Source: Cetobacterium sp. 2A (lineage in GTDB: Bacteria > Fusobacteriota > Fusobacteriia > Fusobacteriales > Fusobacteriaceae). From it: a stretch of 64,000 bases of DNA. The notes below the pieces were generated by a model. It saw only the letters and a list, made by a program, of their open reading frames with translations, was not told where the DNA came from and made no database searches. Shown in pieces: positions 45,153 through 54,452 of the stretch (positions within the stretch are counted from its first letter, which is position 1; every line of letters starts with the position of its first letter). The stretch is taken from positions 113,337-177,336 of the forward strand of contig NZ_JACFAJ010000005.1 in NCBI RefSeq assembly GCF_014250685.1, in the 5' to 3' direction. A program made the translations under genes and the position numbers.

Positions 45153-46323
45153 TTAAAACACCTCCAATATATTTATCTTTAAACATTCTATGAATTACAA
45201 CTGCTAAAGAAGAGTAATTATGTATTTTATCAAAAATTTTAGAAACAACAATTTCACAGTTTTGCTCTTTTAAGATAACTTTTTTTAATTCTAAATTTAA
45301 AGTGTTAAGTAGTAAACTCTCTTCGAAAATCTTACCAACTAAAACAATTTTTTCTGGATTAATAAAGGATATAATCATATCGATAGCATGAGCTAAGGTA
45401 GTTACAGCTTCCATTGAAGCTTTTGTGCTTAAAAAATCTCTTTCTTTTACAGCAACAAGAACATCCTCAATGGTTATTGTTCCATTTTTATGAAGAGTTT
45501 CCTTTAGAAAACTATAATTGTTAAGTTTAATTTGAGATATTATTTTATTTATTATAGCTGAATTTGACGCTTCAGCTTCTAGACATCCACGTTTACCACA
45601 AGAACACTTTCGAATACTAGTTCTATCCATTATTATATGGCCAATTTCGCCGGCTATGAACCCATGACCAGAATAAAGATCGTCATTTAAAAAAATGCTG
45701 CTTCCAATTCCTTCACTTATATTTAGAAGAACAAAGTTTTGATTTTTTTCACAGTGTCCAAACATTTTTTCAGCAAGAGTCATTGCTCTAACATCATTTT
45801 CTATAAGAACTGGAAGGTTAAATTTTTTTTCAAAAATATCCTTTATTTTTATATTTTTCCATTTGTAGTGAGGAGAAAATATTGAGGTGCCATCTTTTGA
45901 ATTAACAAGGCCATTTAAAACAAGAGAAATGATAGAAATATTTATATATTTTTTTAAAAGTTTTTCTGAGATTTTTGTACTTATAGATAAAACATCTTCA
46001 TTCTTCGAAATACTGTGACTTAAAATTTCTAAAATATCTCCCTTTATATTTCCAACAGTAAAAAATATTTTAGAAGGGGCAAAAGAAATTCCTAAAATAC
46101 AACCAAAATTTTGTTCGTTTATTGTTAAAAAAATTGGTCTTCTTCCACCTGTGGACTTTCCATAATCTGTTTCTTTTAAAACTCCTAATTCAATAAATTC
46201 TTTTATTATTTTAGATATTGCAGCAGGTGTGAAGTTTAATTTTTTGGCTAAATCAATTCTAGATATATATTTACTTTTTTTTACTATTTCTAAAATTTTC
46301 ATTTGAGTATCATTGATAATCAT
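45136..46323 (-). CDS. ROK family transcriptional repressor of the gal genes
   Basis: 395 aa: an N-terminal winged HTH (residues about 1-62; KYISRIDLAKKLNFTPAAIS) joined to a ROK sugar-binding domain (ENDVRAMTLAEKMFG, GEIGHIIMDR and zinc motif CSCGKRGCLEAEAS). Same architecture as NagC/XylR/Mlc. It is divergent from galK-galT and overlaps galM, so it very likely controls both arms in response to galactose or a gal intermediate. Candidate operators lie between it and galK. Confidence 0.88.
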   Translation of the reverse strand: MIINDTQMKILEIVKKSKYISRIDLAKKLNFTPAAISKIIKEFIELGVLKETDYGKSTGGRRPIFLTINEQNFGCILGISFAPSKIFFTVGNIKGDILEILSHSISKNEDVLSISTKISEKLLKKYINISIISLVLNGLVNSKDGTSIFSPHYKWKNIKIKDIFEKKFNLPVLIENDVRAMTLAEKMFGHCEKNQNFVLLNISEGIGSSIFLNDDLYSGHGFIAGEIGHIIMDRTSIRKCSCGKRGCLEAEASNSAIINKIISQIKLNNYSFLKETLHKNGTITIEDVLVAVKERDFLSTKASMEAVTTLAHAIDMIISFINPEKIVLVGKIFEESLLLNTLNLELKKVILKEQNCEIVVSKIFDKIHNYSSLAVVIHRMFKDKYIGGVLIERKC

Positions 46324-46404
46324 AAAATCTCCCTAAAAAATAATTGTATATAATATTTATATCTAAAATAATGTATAACTGTCAATTTATTTCGTACCAC
46401 TTTA

Positions 46405-46428
46405 TTTAGTTACTAAAAAAAGTTTAGT
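46405..46428. promoter_or_regulatory. Three half-site ROK operator candidate
   Basis: TTTAGT (46405-46410), ACTAAA (46412-46417) and TTTAGT (46423-46428): overlapping inverted repeats with spacers of 1 and 5 nt, placed upstream of the galK promoter in the ROK/galK divergent region. Confidence 0.5.
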
Positions 46429-46447
46429 AAGAATACTTTGTTTTGGT

Positions 46448-46475
46448 TTGAAAGTGATGAAAAGTTATGTATAAT
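46448..46475 (+). promoter_or_regulatory. Predicted galK-galT promoter
   Basis: TTGAAA (46448-46453), 16 nt, TATAAT (46470-46475), 31 nt before the galK start and 19 nt after the operator candidate. Confidence 0.6.
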
Positions 46476-46506
46476 CCAATAAAAATGAAGAGCATAGGGG
46501 GAAATT

Positions 46507-47688
46507 ATGGAAAATTTAAATATGTTAATTAAAGAATTTAAAAAAGAGTTTGGAGAGAAAGGAAGATTGGAAACTTTCTTTTCTCCTGGAAGAGTTAATC
46601 TTATTGGAGAACATATTGATTATAATGGTGGAAAAGTTTTCCCATGCGCATTAGATTTTGGAACTTATGCAGTTGTAAGAAAAAGAGAGGATAATATTTT
46701 TAGAATGTACTCTGTAAATTTTGAAAATTTAGGAATAATTCAATTTAACTTAAATTCTTTGGTATTAGATTCAAATGATGACTGGGCAAATTATCCAAAA
46801 GGTGTAATAAAAACATTTATTGAAGAAGGATATAATATAGATTCAGGATTTGATATAGCATTTTATGGAAATATTCCAAACGGGGCTGGATTATCTTCTT
46901 CAGCTTCAATTGAAGTTTTAACTTCTGTGATATTGAAAGATATTTTCAAGTTAAATATAGACATGGTAGATATGGTAAAATTAAGTCAGAAGGCAGAGAA
47001 TAAATTTATTGGAGTAAATTGTGGAATTATGGATCAATTTGCGGTTGGAATGGGTAAAAAAAATAATGCAATTCTTTTAGATTGTAACAGTTTAGCATAC
47101 ACTTATGCTCCTTTTGTTTTAGAGAATATCTCAATAGTTATAGCCAATACAAATAAAAGAAGAGGGCTTGGAGAATCTAAATATAATGAAAGAAGAGCAT
47201 CATGTGAATCTGCTCTAAAGGATTTGCAGGAATCAGAAATTAAAATTACAACTCTTTGTGATTTAGATTTTGAATCTTTTGAAAATGTGAAAAAAAATAT
47301 AAAAACAAATGAATCTTTAATTAGAGCAAGACATGCTATAACAGAGAACGAAAGAGTATTAGAAGCTATGGAAAAATTAAATTCTGGAGATATATTAAGT
47401 TTTGGAAAACTTATGAATCAGTCTCATATATCTTTGAGAGATGATTATGAGGTTACAGGGCTAGAATTAGACGCATTAGTTGAGGCTGCATGGGAAGAAG
47501 AGGGAACTATAGGTTCTCGTATGACAGGGGCTGGATTTGGAGGATGCACAGTTAGCTTAGTTGAAAATAATCATATAGAAAAATTTATAAAAAATGTTGG
47601 TAAAAAATATAAAGAAAGAACGGGATTGGAAGCTTCATTTTATATAGCTAATCCTGGAGAGGGTGCAAGAAAATTAGAGGAGATATAA
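46507..47688 (+). CDS. galK: Galactokinase
   Basis: A 393-aa GHMP kinase. The galactokinase signature GRVNLIGEHIDYNGGKVFP is at about residues 28-46, phosphate loop GAGLSSSASIE, catalytic Asp region CGIMDQFAVGMG and C-terminal MTGAGFGGCTVSLV. It phosphorylates galactose to Gal-1-P. The ATG follows AGGGGG and the stop is 2 nt before galT. Confidence 0.95.
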   Translation: MENLNMLIKEFKKEFGEKGRLETFFSPGRVNLIGEHIDYNGGKVFPCALDFGTYAVVRKREDNIFRMYSVNFENLGIIQFNLNSLVLDSNDDWANYPKGVIKTFIEEGYNIDSGFDIAFYGNIPNGAGLSSSASIEVLTSVILKDIFKLNIDMVDMVKLSQKAENKFIGVNCGIMDQFAVGMGKKNNAILLDCNSLAYTYAPFVLENISIVIANTNKRRGLGESKYNERRASCESALKDLQESEIKITTLCDLDFESFENVKKNIKTNESLIRARHAITENERVLEAMEKLNSGDILSFGKLMNQSHISLRDDYEVTGLELDALVEAAWEEEGTIGSRMTGAGFGGCTVSLVENNHIEKFIKNVGKKYKERTGLEASFYIANPGEGARKLEEI

Positions 47689-47690
47689 TT

Positions 47691-49208
47691 ATGGGAAATA
47701 TATATTCAAGTATAGAAAAATTATTAAATAAGAGTTTAGAAAATTCTCTTATAGGAAAATATGATAAAATTGTCGCAAGAAATGGTATTTTAAATGCTTT
47801 GGGATTGGATGATTGGAAGGAAAATTCTTATAAGGATGACTCTAGTGATATTGAAGACATTTTAGATGAGATTTGTGACTGGGCTATTCAGAATAAAGTT
47901 ATTGAAGATAGTTTAGCTGAGAGAGAACTATTGGATACGAAACTAATGGGAATTGTAACGCCGAGTCAATCAGTTGTAATATCAAAATTTGAAAGAGATT
48001 ATGAAAAATCTCCAGAATTAGCTACCAAAAATTTTTACGAATTTTCAAAAAATACAAACTACATTCGTAAGAAAAGAATTGATAAAAATCAACATTGGCT
48101 ATCTAAAACTGAGTATGGAGATTTAGAGATTACTATAAATCTTGCAAAACCAGAAAAAGATCCAAAAGATATTATAAGAGAAAGAAATATGCCAAAAACT
48201 TCTTATCCAAGTTGTTTACTTTGTATAGAGAATATTGGATATGCAGGAAGATTAAATCATCCAGCAAGACAAAACCATAGAGTAATTCCATTGATATTAG
48301 GAAATCAAGAATGGTATTTCCAGTATTCTCCTTATGTTTATTATAATCAACACTCTATTATTTTTTCAGTAGAACATAGACCAATGAAAATAAATAAAGA
48401 TACCTTTAAAAGAGTATTAGAGTTTGTTGAAAAATATCCCCATTATTTTATTGGATCAAATGCAGATTTACCTATCGTTGGAGGATCTATACTTTCCCAT
48501 GATCATTATCAAGCTGGAAGCCATGAATTTCCAATGGCAAAAGCACCTATAGAAAAAGGGTTTAAATCTGATAAATATCCAGATGTAGAAATTGGAATTG
48601 TTAAATGGCCAATGTCGGTAATAAGATTAACAAGCGATAATATAGATTCTCTTGTAGAATTGAGTGATGAGATTTTAACTGCTTGGAGAGATTATAGTGA
48701 TGAATCTGTTGGAATTTATGCCTATACAAATGAAGTTCCTCATAATACTATAACTCCAATTGCTAGAAGAAAAAAAGAAAGTTTTGAAATAGATTTAGTT
48801 TTAAGAAATAATAGAACGGATGAGAAGCATCCATTGGGAATTTTTCATCCTCACAGTGAGGTTCATAATATAAAAAAAGAAAATATTGGATTAATAGAAG
48901 TAATGGGACTTGCTGTTTTACCGGGCAGATTGGAAAGTGAAATAAAAGAAATAGTCAAAGCACTTGAAAGTAACGATTGGAAGGGACAAATTTTGGGCAA
49001 TAGAGAATTAGAAAAACATCTAGAATGGATAATTAAAATTTTACCTAAAAATAAAGAAATTAGTAATAAAGAAAATTTTTTAAGAGAAGAAATTGGAAAA
49101 ACTTTTTCAACTGTCTTAGAACATGCAGGAGTTTATAAAAGAGATTTAGAGGGAGAGTTGGCATTTGAAAGGTTCATGTATAGTGTTTTACTAAAAAAAT
49201 ATAAATAA
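47691..49208 (+). CDS. galT: UDP-glucose-hexose-1-phosphate uridylyltransferase, type 2
   Basis: 505 aa, the length of the Firmicutes-type (class 2) GalT rather than the 350-aa enterobacterial form. Visible: SYPSCLLCIENIGYAGR, ARQNHRVIPLI, and the nucleotidyl-transfer His block SILSHDHYQAGSH. It exchanges UMP between UDP-glucose and Gal-1-P. galE is not in the window. A terminator or small-RNA terminator follows 90 nt later. Confidence 0.93.
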   Translation: MGNIYSSIEKLLNKSLENSLIGKYDKIVARNGILNALGLDDWKENSYKDDSSDIEDILDEICDWAIQNKVIEDSLAERELLDTKLMGIVTPSQSVVISKFERDYEKSPELATKNFYEFSKNTNYIRKKRIDKNQHWLSKTEYGDLEITINLAKPEKDPKDIIRERNMPKTSYPSCLLCIENIGYAGRLNHPARQNHRVIPLILGNQEWYFQYSPYVYYNQHSIIFSVEHRPMKINKDTFKRVLEFVEKYPHYFIGSNADLPIVGGSILSHDHYQAGSHEFPMAKAPIEKGFKSDKYPDVEIGIVKWPMSVIRLTSDNIDSLVELSDEILTAWRDYSDESVGIYAYTNEVPHNTITPIARRKKESFEIDLVLRNNRTDEKHPLGIFHPHSEVHNIKKENIGLIEVMGLAVLPGRLESEIKEIVKALESNDWKGQILGNRELEKHLEWIIKILPKNKEISNKENFLREEIGKTFSTVLEHAGVYKRDLEGELAFERFMYSVLLKKYK

Positions 49209-49250
49209 TTTTACATGGAGCATATACGATTCATTAGGTATAATAGATTA

Positions 49251-49336
49251 AAGATACGGGGGCGTTTCTTTAAAATTACTAGACGTGGGGTTTAGTGGAA
49301 GCTACTGATAGGGTATCAGTAGCTTCATTTTTTTTT
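49251..49336 (+). ncRNA. Possible small RNA downstream of galT
   Basis: After galT, a TATAAT box (49239-49244) is followed by about 85 nt with two G-rich patches (ACGGGGGCG at 49255 on; GACGTGGGG at 49282 on) and a near-perfect 13-bp terminator. It contains no ORF. A -35 is not convincing and it may simply be the galT 3' UTR. I match it to no known RNA family. Confidence 0.25.
49298..49336 (+). terminator. Terminator after galT / small RNA
   Basis: GAAGCTACTGATA (49298-49310), loop GGG, TATCAGTAGCTTC (49314-49326), then ATTTTTTTTT. A strong terminator on the plus strand only. Confidence 0.9.
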
Positions 49337-49341
49337 GAATT

Positions 49342-50736
49342 TTATTCTTTAAAATCTATTATTTTTATAATAAATCCAATAAATAAAAATAGAAGAAGAC
49401 CACCATAATAAAGAATGATAGTATCAATTTGACTAGACAGGGGCTGTGATATATTTATACCTGCAAAAATAAGAGAAACAATTGCAAGTGTTGCCACTAA
49501 TGAACCTAAAACATAAGCTCCAAACATACTTTTAGTAGCTTGGAATGTTGCAATTTTTCCAGATTTTCTAAAATTTATATAAGCAATTCCTAAACTTAAA
49601 TATGGAAGAAGGAATGCCATTGTAGACATATCATAAATTTTATAATATAAATCTCCAGCTGATTTTCCACCAAAAGTTGTAATTACAATAAATAAAAATG
49701 ATAGCACAGTTTGGAAAATTAAAGCATTTTTTAATATTCCTTTCTCATTTTTTTTAGTTAACCAATTAGGAAATGTTTTTGGAGGAACTTCACTAAATAC
49801 AGCTCTAGATAGTGCAACAGACCAAAGAACAAGAGCCACTAGTGTAATTAACGTATACGTAAATCCAATCATTCTAACAAACCATAAACCAAATCCAAAC
49901 TTATCTCCCATAAATTTATATCCGCTTATGACAGCGTTAACAAGAGAAACTTTTGAAAACTCATCAGGAGTTCCATAGGCAGCAATAGATAAAATTCCAA
50001 AAACATATAGTAGTCCAATTATGATAGCAGCACCAAGAACACTCTTTACAAAATTACGTTCAGGATGTTCTATCTTATCAACGTACGTTCCACAGATTTC
50101 ACACCCACCATATGCAAATAAAACCCAAGCGAAAGTACTAAGTACAGATGCAAATTGATTTTGATCGTTTATTTTTACGACAAAAGAATCAAGTGTTATG
50201 GCAGTTTCAGCTCTTCCAATGAAGAATAGATAGGCTCCTCCAATTAGAAATATAGCTGCTACTGCAAGTGAGATATATCCAACAGGAGTAGATAATTTTT
50301 CAAGCTTAGATTCATAAACAATTCCTATAAATAAAGCAACCAATAAAGTAATAGCTGCTAAAAATGCCATCCAGTAGTTAGAAATACTAGAGTCTCCATA
50401 TAAGAAAAATGATAAATATGTTGGAACTCTAGTAGCTAAAGTTGGAAGATAAAAAATATTAGAAATAAAATATGACCAAATAGCAAAATATGCGAAATTT
50501 TTACCCATTCCAATTTCAATCCAAGCATATATTCCACCCGTTCTATCCTTCGCATAAGAACCAAACTCTGCCATAATAAGTGCCATAGGTAAAAAATAAA
50601 GAATTGCTCCTACTATGAATATAGTTGAAGATTGTGTACCGATAACTTTATAGTTATTAGCGATATTACCGAAACCAAAAACTCCTATAAAAATAATCAT
50701 TATAAGTCCAATAAGATTAATTTTTTTTTTGTTCAT
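49342..50736 (-). CDS. APC family amino-acid permease (YjeM-like)
   Basis: 464 aa, about 12 helices. The first helix block IGVFGFGNIANNYKVIG, then MALIMAEFGSYAKDRTGGIYAWIEIGMG (typical APC glycine/tyrosine region, quoted in part) and FAYGGCEICGTYVDKIEHPE, resemble the glutamate/GABA-type branch (YjeM, GadC relatives). It is less similar to GadC than the gene at 25507. It lacks a C-plug tail. Likely an amino-acid antiporter; substrate unknown. A TATAAT box on the minus strand (50786-50781) is its likely -10. Confidence 0.82.
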   Translation of the reverse strand: MNKKKINLIGLIMIIFIGVFGFGNIANNYKVIGTQSSTIFIVGAILYFLPMALIMAEFGSYAKDRTGGIYAWIEIGMGKNFAYFAIWSYFISNIFYLPTLATRVPTYLSFFLYGDSSISNYWMAFLAAITLLVALFIGIVYESKLEKLSTPVGYISLAVAAIFLIGGAYLFFIGRAETAITLDSFVVKINDQNQFASVLSTFAWVLFAYGGCEICGTYVDKIEHPERNFVKSVLGAAIIIGLLYVFGILSIAAYGTPDEFSKVSLVNAVISGYKFMGDKFGFGLWFVRMIGFTYTLITLVALVLWSVALSRAVFSEVPPKTFPNWLTKKNEKGILKNALIFQTVLSFLFIVITTFGGKSAGDLYYKIYDMSTMAFLLPYLSLGIAYINFRKSGKIATFQATKSMFGAYVLGSLVATLAIVSLIFAGINISQPLSSQIDTIILYYGGLLLFLFIGFIIKIIDFKE

Positions 50737-50869
50737 TGATGTGAATCTCCTTCTGAAACAGTATTTTAAATGTGCCCACTATTATACAATTTTTTTTTAA
50801 AAATTCCTATTCTATATTTCGGAGTTATGAAGTACACTTGTAAAAAGAATTATATTAAAGAGGTGATGG

Positions 50870-52207
50870 ATGAAAAATTTATTTGGAATTTTAGTTGTAT
50901 TTATAGCACTCGCAGTCTCATATTATGGGGAGTTTAATATTGGAATTGGAATTACTTTAGTTTTAATTATATCTTCATTATTAGCTATGAAAAAAGGTAA
51001 TTCTTTGGATGAAATTGTTAAAATTGCTTATTTAAAAGGTAAAAAATCTTTTTTAGTTATTCAAATATTTTTTTTAGTTGGAATAGTATCGTCTCTTTGG
51101 ATAAATTCTGGAACAATTCCAGGAATAGTTTATTATGGAATAAAATTTATGAATCCCTCATATTTTTATGTATTAGCTTTTTTTATTTCGTCAGCAGCTT
51201 CATTTTTATTGGGAAGTTCTTTAGGAACAGCTGGAACGATTGGAATAGCCATTATAGCAGTTGGAAGAGGAATTGGTGTAGATCCTAATATAGCTGGAGG
51301 AGCTATTCTTTCAGGAGTTTATTTTGGTGACAGATGTTCTCCAGTCTCTTCGAGTGCTAATTTGATAGCTACTTTAACAGAAACAAATCTTTATACAAAC
51401 ATAAAAAATATGTTTAGGACGGGGACAATTCCCTTTTTACTTACGGCTTTTCTATATAATTTATTAGCTGAAAAAGAAAGTGTAATTCTACAAGAAAACC
51501 CCCTTATTCAACAAATTCAAGAAAATTTTACAATAACTCCGTTAGTTTTTTTACCTGTTATGGTAATTCTAATTTGTGCAATATTTAAAATAAACGTAAA
51601 AATTTCTATGCTAGCTAGTATTGTAATGGCAATAATTATTGGAAAATTTATTCAAAATTATAGTTTCCTAGATTTTATGAGGTCTATAATTTTGGGATTT
51701 ACTTTAAATAGAGACGTTCCTTTAGCTTTAATTATAAAAGGTGGAGGATTAATCTCAGTTTGGAAGGCATGTTTGATAGTTTTTATTTCTTGCTCATTAT
51801 CAGGGGTAATAGAAAAATTAGAAATATTAAATAATTTTGATAAAGTACTCATGAGTATTAAAAGCAGGGGAAAAATTTTTTTAAGTACGTTGATTGTTAG
51901 TTTAGTTACAGCTGCTCTAGGATGTAATCAATCTATTGCAGTAGTTATGACAAATGAGATAATGGGTAAAATTTATGAAAAAAAAGAAATTCCAAAAGAA
52001 GAACTAGCTATAGATATAGAAAATACTGGAATAGTAGTATCAGCGCTTATTCCTTGGAATATTGCTGGAATGATTCCTGCAACTATGATGGGATTAAGTG
52101 GACTTTCTTATATTGGATATTCTTTTTATTTATATCTTATTCCATTGGTTTCATTTGTAACATATGCGGTTAAATCAAAAAATAAAATAATCGAATTTCA
52201 AGAATAA
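50870..52207 (+). CDS. NhaC family Na+/H+ (or malate/lactate) antiporter
   Basis: A 445-aa membrane protein of the NhaC family: SGTIPGIVYYGIKF, SSAASFLLGSSLGTAGTIGIA, SGVYFGDRCSPVSSSANLIA (the family hallmark) and NTGIVVSALIPWNIAGMIP. NhaC members exchange Na+ for H+ or, as MleN, malate for lactate; sequence alone does not decide. Divergent from the APC permease. Its last codons form the left arm of its own terminator. Confidence 0.87.
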   Translation: MKNLFGILVVFIALAVSYYGEFNIGIGITLVLIISSLLAMKKGNSLDEIVKIAYLKGKKSFLVIQIFFLVGIVSSLWINSGTIPGIVYYGIKFMNPSYFYVLAFFISSAASFLLGSSLGTAGTIGIAIIAVGRGIGVDPNIAGGAILSGVYFGDRCSPVSSSANLIATLTETNLYTNIKNMFRTGTIPFLLTAFLYNLLAEKESVILQENPLIQQIQENFTITPLVFLPVMVILICAIFKINVKISMLASIVMAIIIGKFIQNYSFLDFMRSIILGFTLNRDVPLALIIKGGGLISVWKACLIVFISCSLSGVIEKLEILNNFDKVLMSIKSRGKIFLSTLIVSLVTAALGCNQSIAVVMTNEIMGKIYEKKEIPKEELAIDIENTGIVVSALIPWNIAGMIPATMMGLSGLSYIGYSFYLYLIPLVSFVTYAVKSKNKIIEFQE

Positions 52208-52226
52208 CTTGAAATTCGATTATTTT
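52186..52226. terminator. Bidirectional terminator overlapping the nhaC stop
   Basis: AATAATCGAATTTCAAG (52186-52202), loop AATAA including the stop, CTTGAAATTCGATTATT (52208-52224), T-runs on both strands. The 17-bp stem starts inside the coding sequence and also serves the convergent secreted protein gene. Confidence 0.88.
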
Positions 52227-52230
52227 TAAT

Positions 52231-52599
52231 TTAGAAAGTTTTATTATAAGGATATTTATGTTCCACAAAATCTTCATCAACTTTAACTATAACTTCTACA
52301 GGTAAAGTTTTTTTAGTTTGATCTTTAACATATTTAGCAATATTTCCAGCTACTTCGTCAAATTTAGCTTTATCCATCTCATCAAAAGTTTTTAGTCCAT
52401 CTTTTCCTTTAATCTCAAGTTCAACTTTAATTTTGTTATGCTCTAAATCAACATCATACTCATGAATATGAAGTGTAACTTTTCCATCATTTAAAGCTCC
52501 ATACTTAGATTCTAATTCTTTTTCTAATTGTTTTTCCATTTTACTAGCAAAAGCAGTTAAAGAAAGACATAGAGACAGCAGTATAACTATTTTTTTCAC
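52231..52599 (-). CDS. Secreted small protein of unknown function
   Basis: 122 aa with a signal peptide (residues 1-18, cleavage after AFA) and a mature domain rich in Lys, Glu and Asp (KMEKQLEKELESKYG, VTLHIHEYDVDLEHNKIKVE, LPVEVIVKVDEDFVEHKYPYN). The alternating pattern suggests one alpha/beta domain. I recognise no family. It is monocistronic, convergent to nhaC and upstream of pepT by position only. The protein is small, acidic and periplasmic. Confidence 0.65.
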   Translation of the reverse strand: MKKIVILLSLCLSLTAFASKMEKQLEKELESKYGALNDGKVTLHIHEYDVDLEHNKIKVELEIKGKDGLKTFDEMDKAKFDEVAGNIAKYVKDQTKKTLPVEVIVKVDEDFVEHKYPYNKTF

Positions 52600-52679
52600 T
52601 TTTAATCACTTCCTTTTTTTATTTAGGAATCATAACCTATGTCTATAGTATTTGAAGATATCTATATAAATCCTCTTTA

Positions 52680-53903
52680 TTATTTCGATAAGTTTTGAAT
52701 AATTTTCACAATAACTTGAACAGCTTTTTCCATAGATTGAACTGAAATATATTCAAACTTCCCATGGAAATTGTGTCCACCTGTAAAAATATTTGGACAT
52801 GGAAGACCTTTAAATGAAAGTCTTGCACCATCAGTTCCACCTCTAATAGGTTTTATTTTTGGAACAACTCCTACATCTTCCATTGATTTTTTAGCTAGTT
52901 CAATAATATGATAAACAGGTTCAATTTTCTCTTTCATATTGTAATAGCTATCTTTTATTTCTATTTTTATTCTAGCATCAGGGTACTTATTCTCTAAAAA
53001 TTCAATACTTGATGTCATCAGATTTTTTTTAGTATTAAATTTTTCCATAGAATGATCTCTGATTATATATTCCATCTCTGTATGTTCTACATCTCCCTTG
53101 ATATCTGTCAACAGGAAGAAACCTTCGTAATGCCCTGTATACTCAGGTCTTTGATCAACAGGAAGTAAAGAGTTTAATTCCATTCCAATTAAAATAGAGT
53201 TAATCATTTTATTTTTAGATGAACCAGGATGAATATTTCTTCCTGTAATTTTTACCTTTACACTGGCAGCATTGAAGTTCTCATATTCTAATTCTCCTAA
53301 TTCTCCACCATCTACTGTATAAGCAAATTCAGCACCAAATTTTTCTACGTCGAAATGGTTTGCTCCTCTTCCAATCTCTTCATCTGGAGTAAATCCGATT
53401 TTAATAGTTCCGTGCTTAATTTCTGGGTGTTCATTTAAATATTTAATAGCTGTTAAAATTTCAACAATACCAGCTTTGTCGTCAGCACCAAGAAGTGTTG
53501 TCCCATCAGTTACAATAAGATTTTGTCCTGCATAGCTAGAAAGTTCTGGAAAATCCTTAAGAGACATGATTATATTATCTTTAGAATTTAAAACAATATC
53601 TTCTCCAGAATAATTTTCAATGATTCTTGGATTTACAGAAGTCCCATTAAATGAAGGGGCTGTATCTATATGTGCTATAAAACCAATTGTTGGAATATTT
53701 TCATTACAGTTACTAGGAAGAGTAGCCATGATATACCCATTCTCATCTAAAGATATATCTTTTAACCCTAATAATTCTAAATCTTTAACAATAATATTTG
53801 CTAAATCAAATTGGATTTCAGTACTTGGACATGAAGCGCTGTTAGCATTTGATGTTGTATCGACTTTTACATACTCAAGAAACTTCTCAATTAAAAAACT
53901 CAT
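52680..53903 (-). CDS. pepT: Peptidase T (tripeptide aminopeptidase)
   Basis: 407 aa from ATG 53903, preceded by GGGGGG; the frame is open 38 codons further but that part is a hydrophobic, AT-encoded stretch covering the promoter region. M20B metal motifs: AHIDTAPSFNG (His78, Asp80), GADDKAG (Asp141), FTPDEEIGRG (catalytic and metal Glu175/176), YTVDGGELGE (Asp) and C-terminal TGGHNFHGKFE (His). It removes N-terminal residues from tripeptides and complements the PepV-like dipeptidase. Confidence 0.93.
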   Translation of the reverse strand: MSFLIEKFLEYVKVDTTSNANSASCPSTEIQFDLANIIVKDLELLGLKDISLDENGYIMATLPSNCNENIPTIGFIAHIDTAPSFNGTSVNPRIIENYSGEDIVLNSKDNIIMSLKDFPELSSYAGQNLIVTDGTTLLGADDKAGIVEILTAIKYLNEHPEIKHGTIKIGFTPDEEIGRGANHFDVEKFGAEFAYTVDGGELGELEYENFNAASVKVKITGRNIHPGSSKNKMINSILIGMELNSLLPVDQRPEYTGHYEGFFLLTDIKGDVEHTEMEYIIRDHSMEKFNTKKNLMTSSIEFLENKYPDARIKIEIKDSYYNMKEKIEPVYHIIELAKKSMEDVGVVPKIKPIRGGTDGARLSFKGLPCPNIFTGGHNFHGKFEYISVQSMEKAVQVIVKIIQNLSK

Positions 53904-54073
53904 AAAATCCCCCCGAATAAATTTTTTTATTAAATAAATATTACACCAAAACATAGTATGAATCAACATTTTTAAAAAAAATAAAAATTTTTTTAAAAAT
54001 ATAGAAGGAAATCGCACTTTTTTTCCTTACAATAGTACATATAATTTTTTTTAAAGCTAAGGAGGGTTTAATT

Positions 54074-54361
54074 ATGAAAAACAAATTTAAAATGGTAGGA
54101 ATGTTATTGGTGGCATTATCATTATTCGCATGTAGTGGAAAAAAAGAAGAAACAAAACCAGTTGAAACAAAACCAGCAGCTGAGGCACCTGCTAAACCAG
54201 CTGAGACTCCAGCTCCAACTGAAGAAGCTAAACCAGCTGAAACTCCAGCTCCAACTGAAGAAGCTAAACCAGCTGAAAATAAAGGAACTATGGAAGACAT
54301 AAATAAAGCTGTAGATAATGCGGCTGAAAAAGTTAAAGAAGAAGTTAAACAAGCATTATAA
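54074..54361 (+). CDS. Small repeat-bearing lipoprotein
   Basis: 95 aa with a lipoprotein signal ending LSLFAC-SG (Cys20). It has a KKEE start and two and a half copies of AKPAETPAPTEE (about residues 40-67), a Pro/Ala/Glu spacer that would be extended and acidic, then a helical end (AVDNAAEKVKEEVKQAL). The repeat looks like a cell-wall-spanning or surface spacer. Function unknown. It is followed by a strong terminator and preceded by GGAGG. Confidence 0.7.
   Translation: MKNKFKMVGMLLVALSLFACSGKKEETKPVETKPAAEAPAKPAETPAPTEEAKPAETPAPTEEAKPAENKGTMEDINKAVDNAAEKVKEEVKQAL
54191..54278 (+). repeat. 36-bp tandem repeat in the lipoprotein gene
   Basis: The unit starting GCTAAACCAGCTGA recurs at 54191, 54227 and 54263 (period 36 bp, 2.4 copies; one A/G difference). 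It encodes AKPAETPAPTEE and may vary in copy number. Confidence 0.85.
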
Positions 54362-54372
54362 TATTATGGAAA

Positions 54373-54404
54373 ACGGGGGCTTTTTAGCTCCTGTTTTTTT
54401 TTTT
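54373..54404 (+). terminator. Terminator of the lipoprotein gene
   Basis: ACGGGGGCT pairs with AGCTCCTGT (9 bp, two G-T pairs) around TTTT, then a run of about eleven T. Confidence 0.88.
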
Positions 54405-54452
54405 ATTTTAAATAGTGTATAATTGTAATAAAAATCAAAGGAGAGATGAGAA

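Noticed and set aside
53904..54017. 38-codon N-terminal extension of PepT
   Set aside because: PepT starts without such a segment, and GGGGGG lies before the inner ATG.
53941..54352. Two minus-strand open frames over the lipoprotein gene (repetitive Ala/Gly/Ser and Trp/Ser/Phe)
   Set aside because: Their low-complexity sequences come from reading the 36-bp repeat backwards; no start signals.
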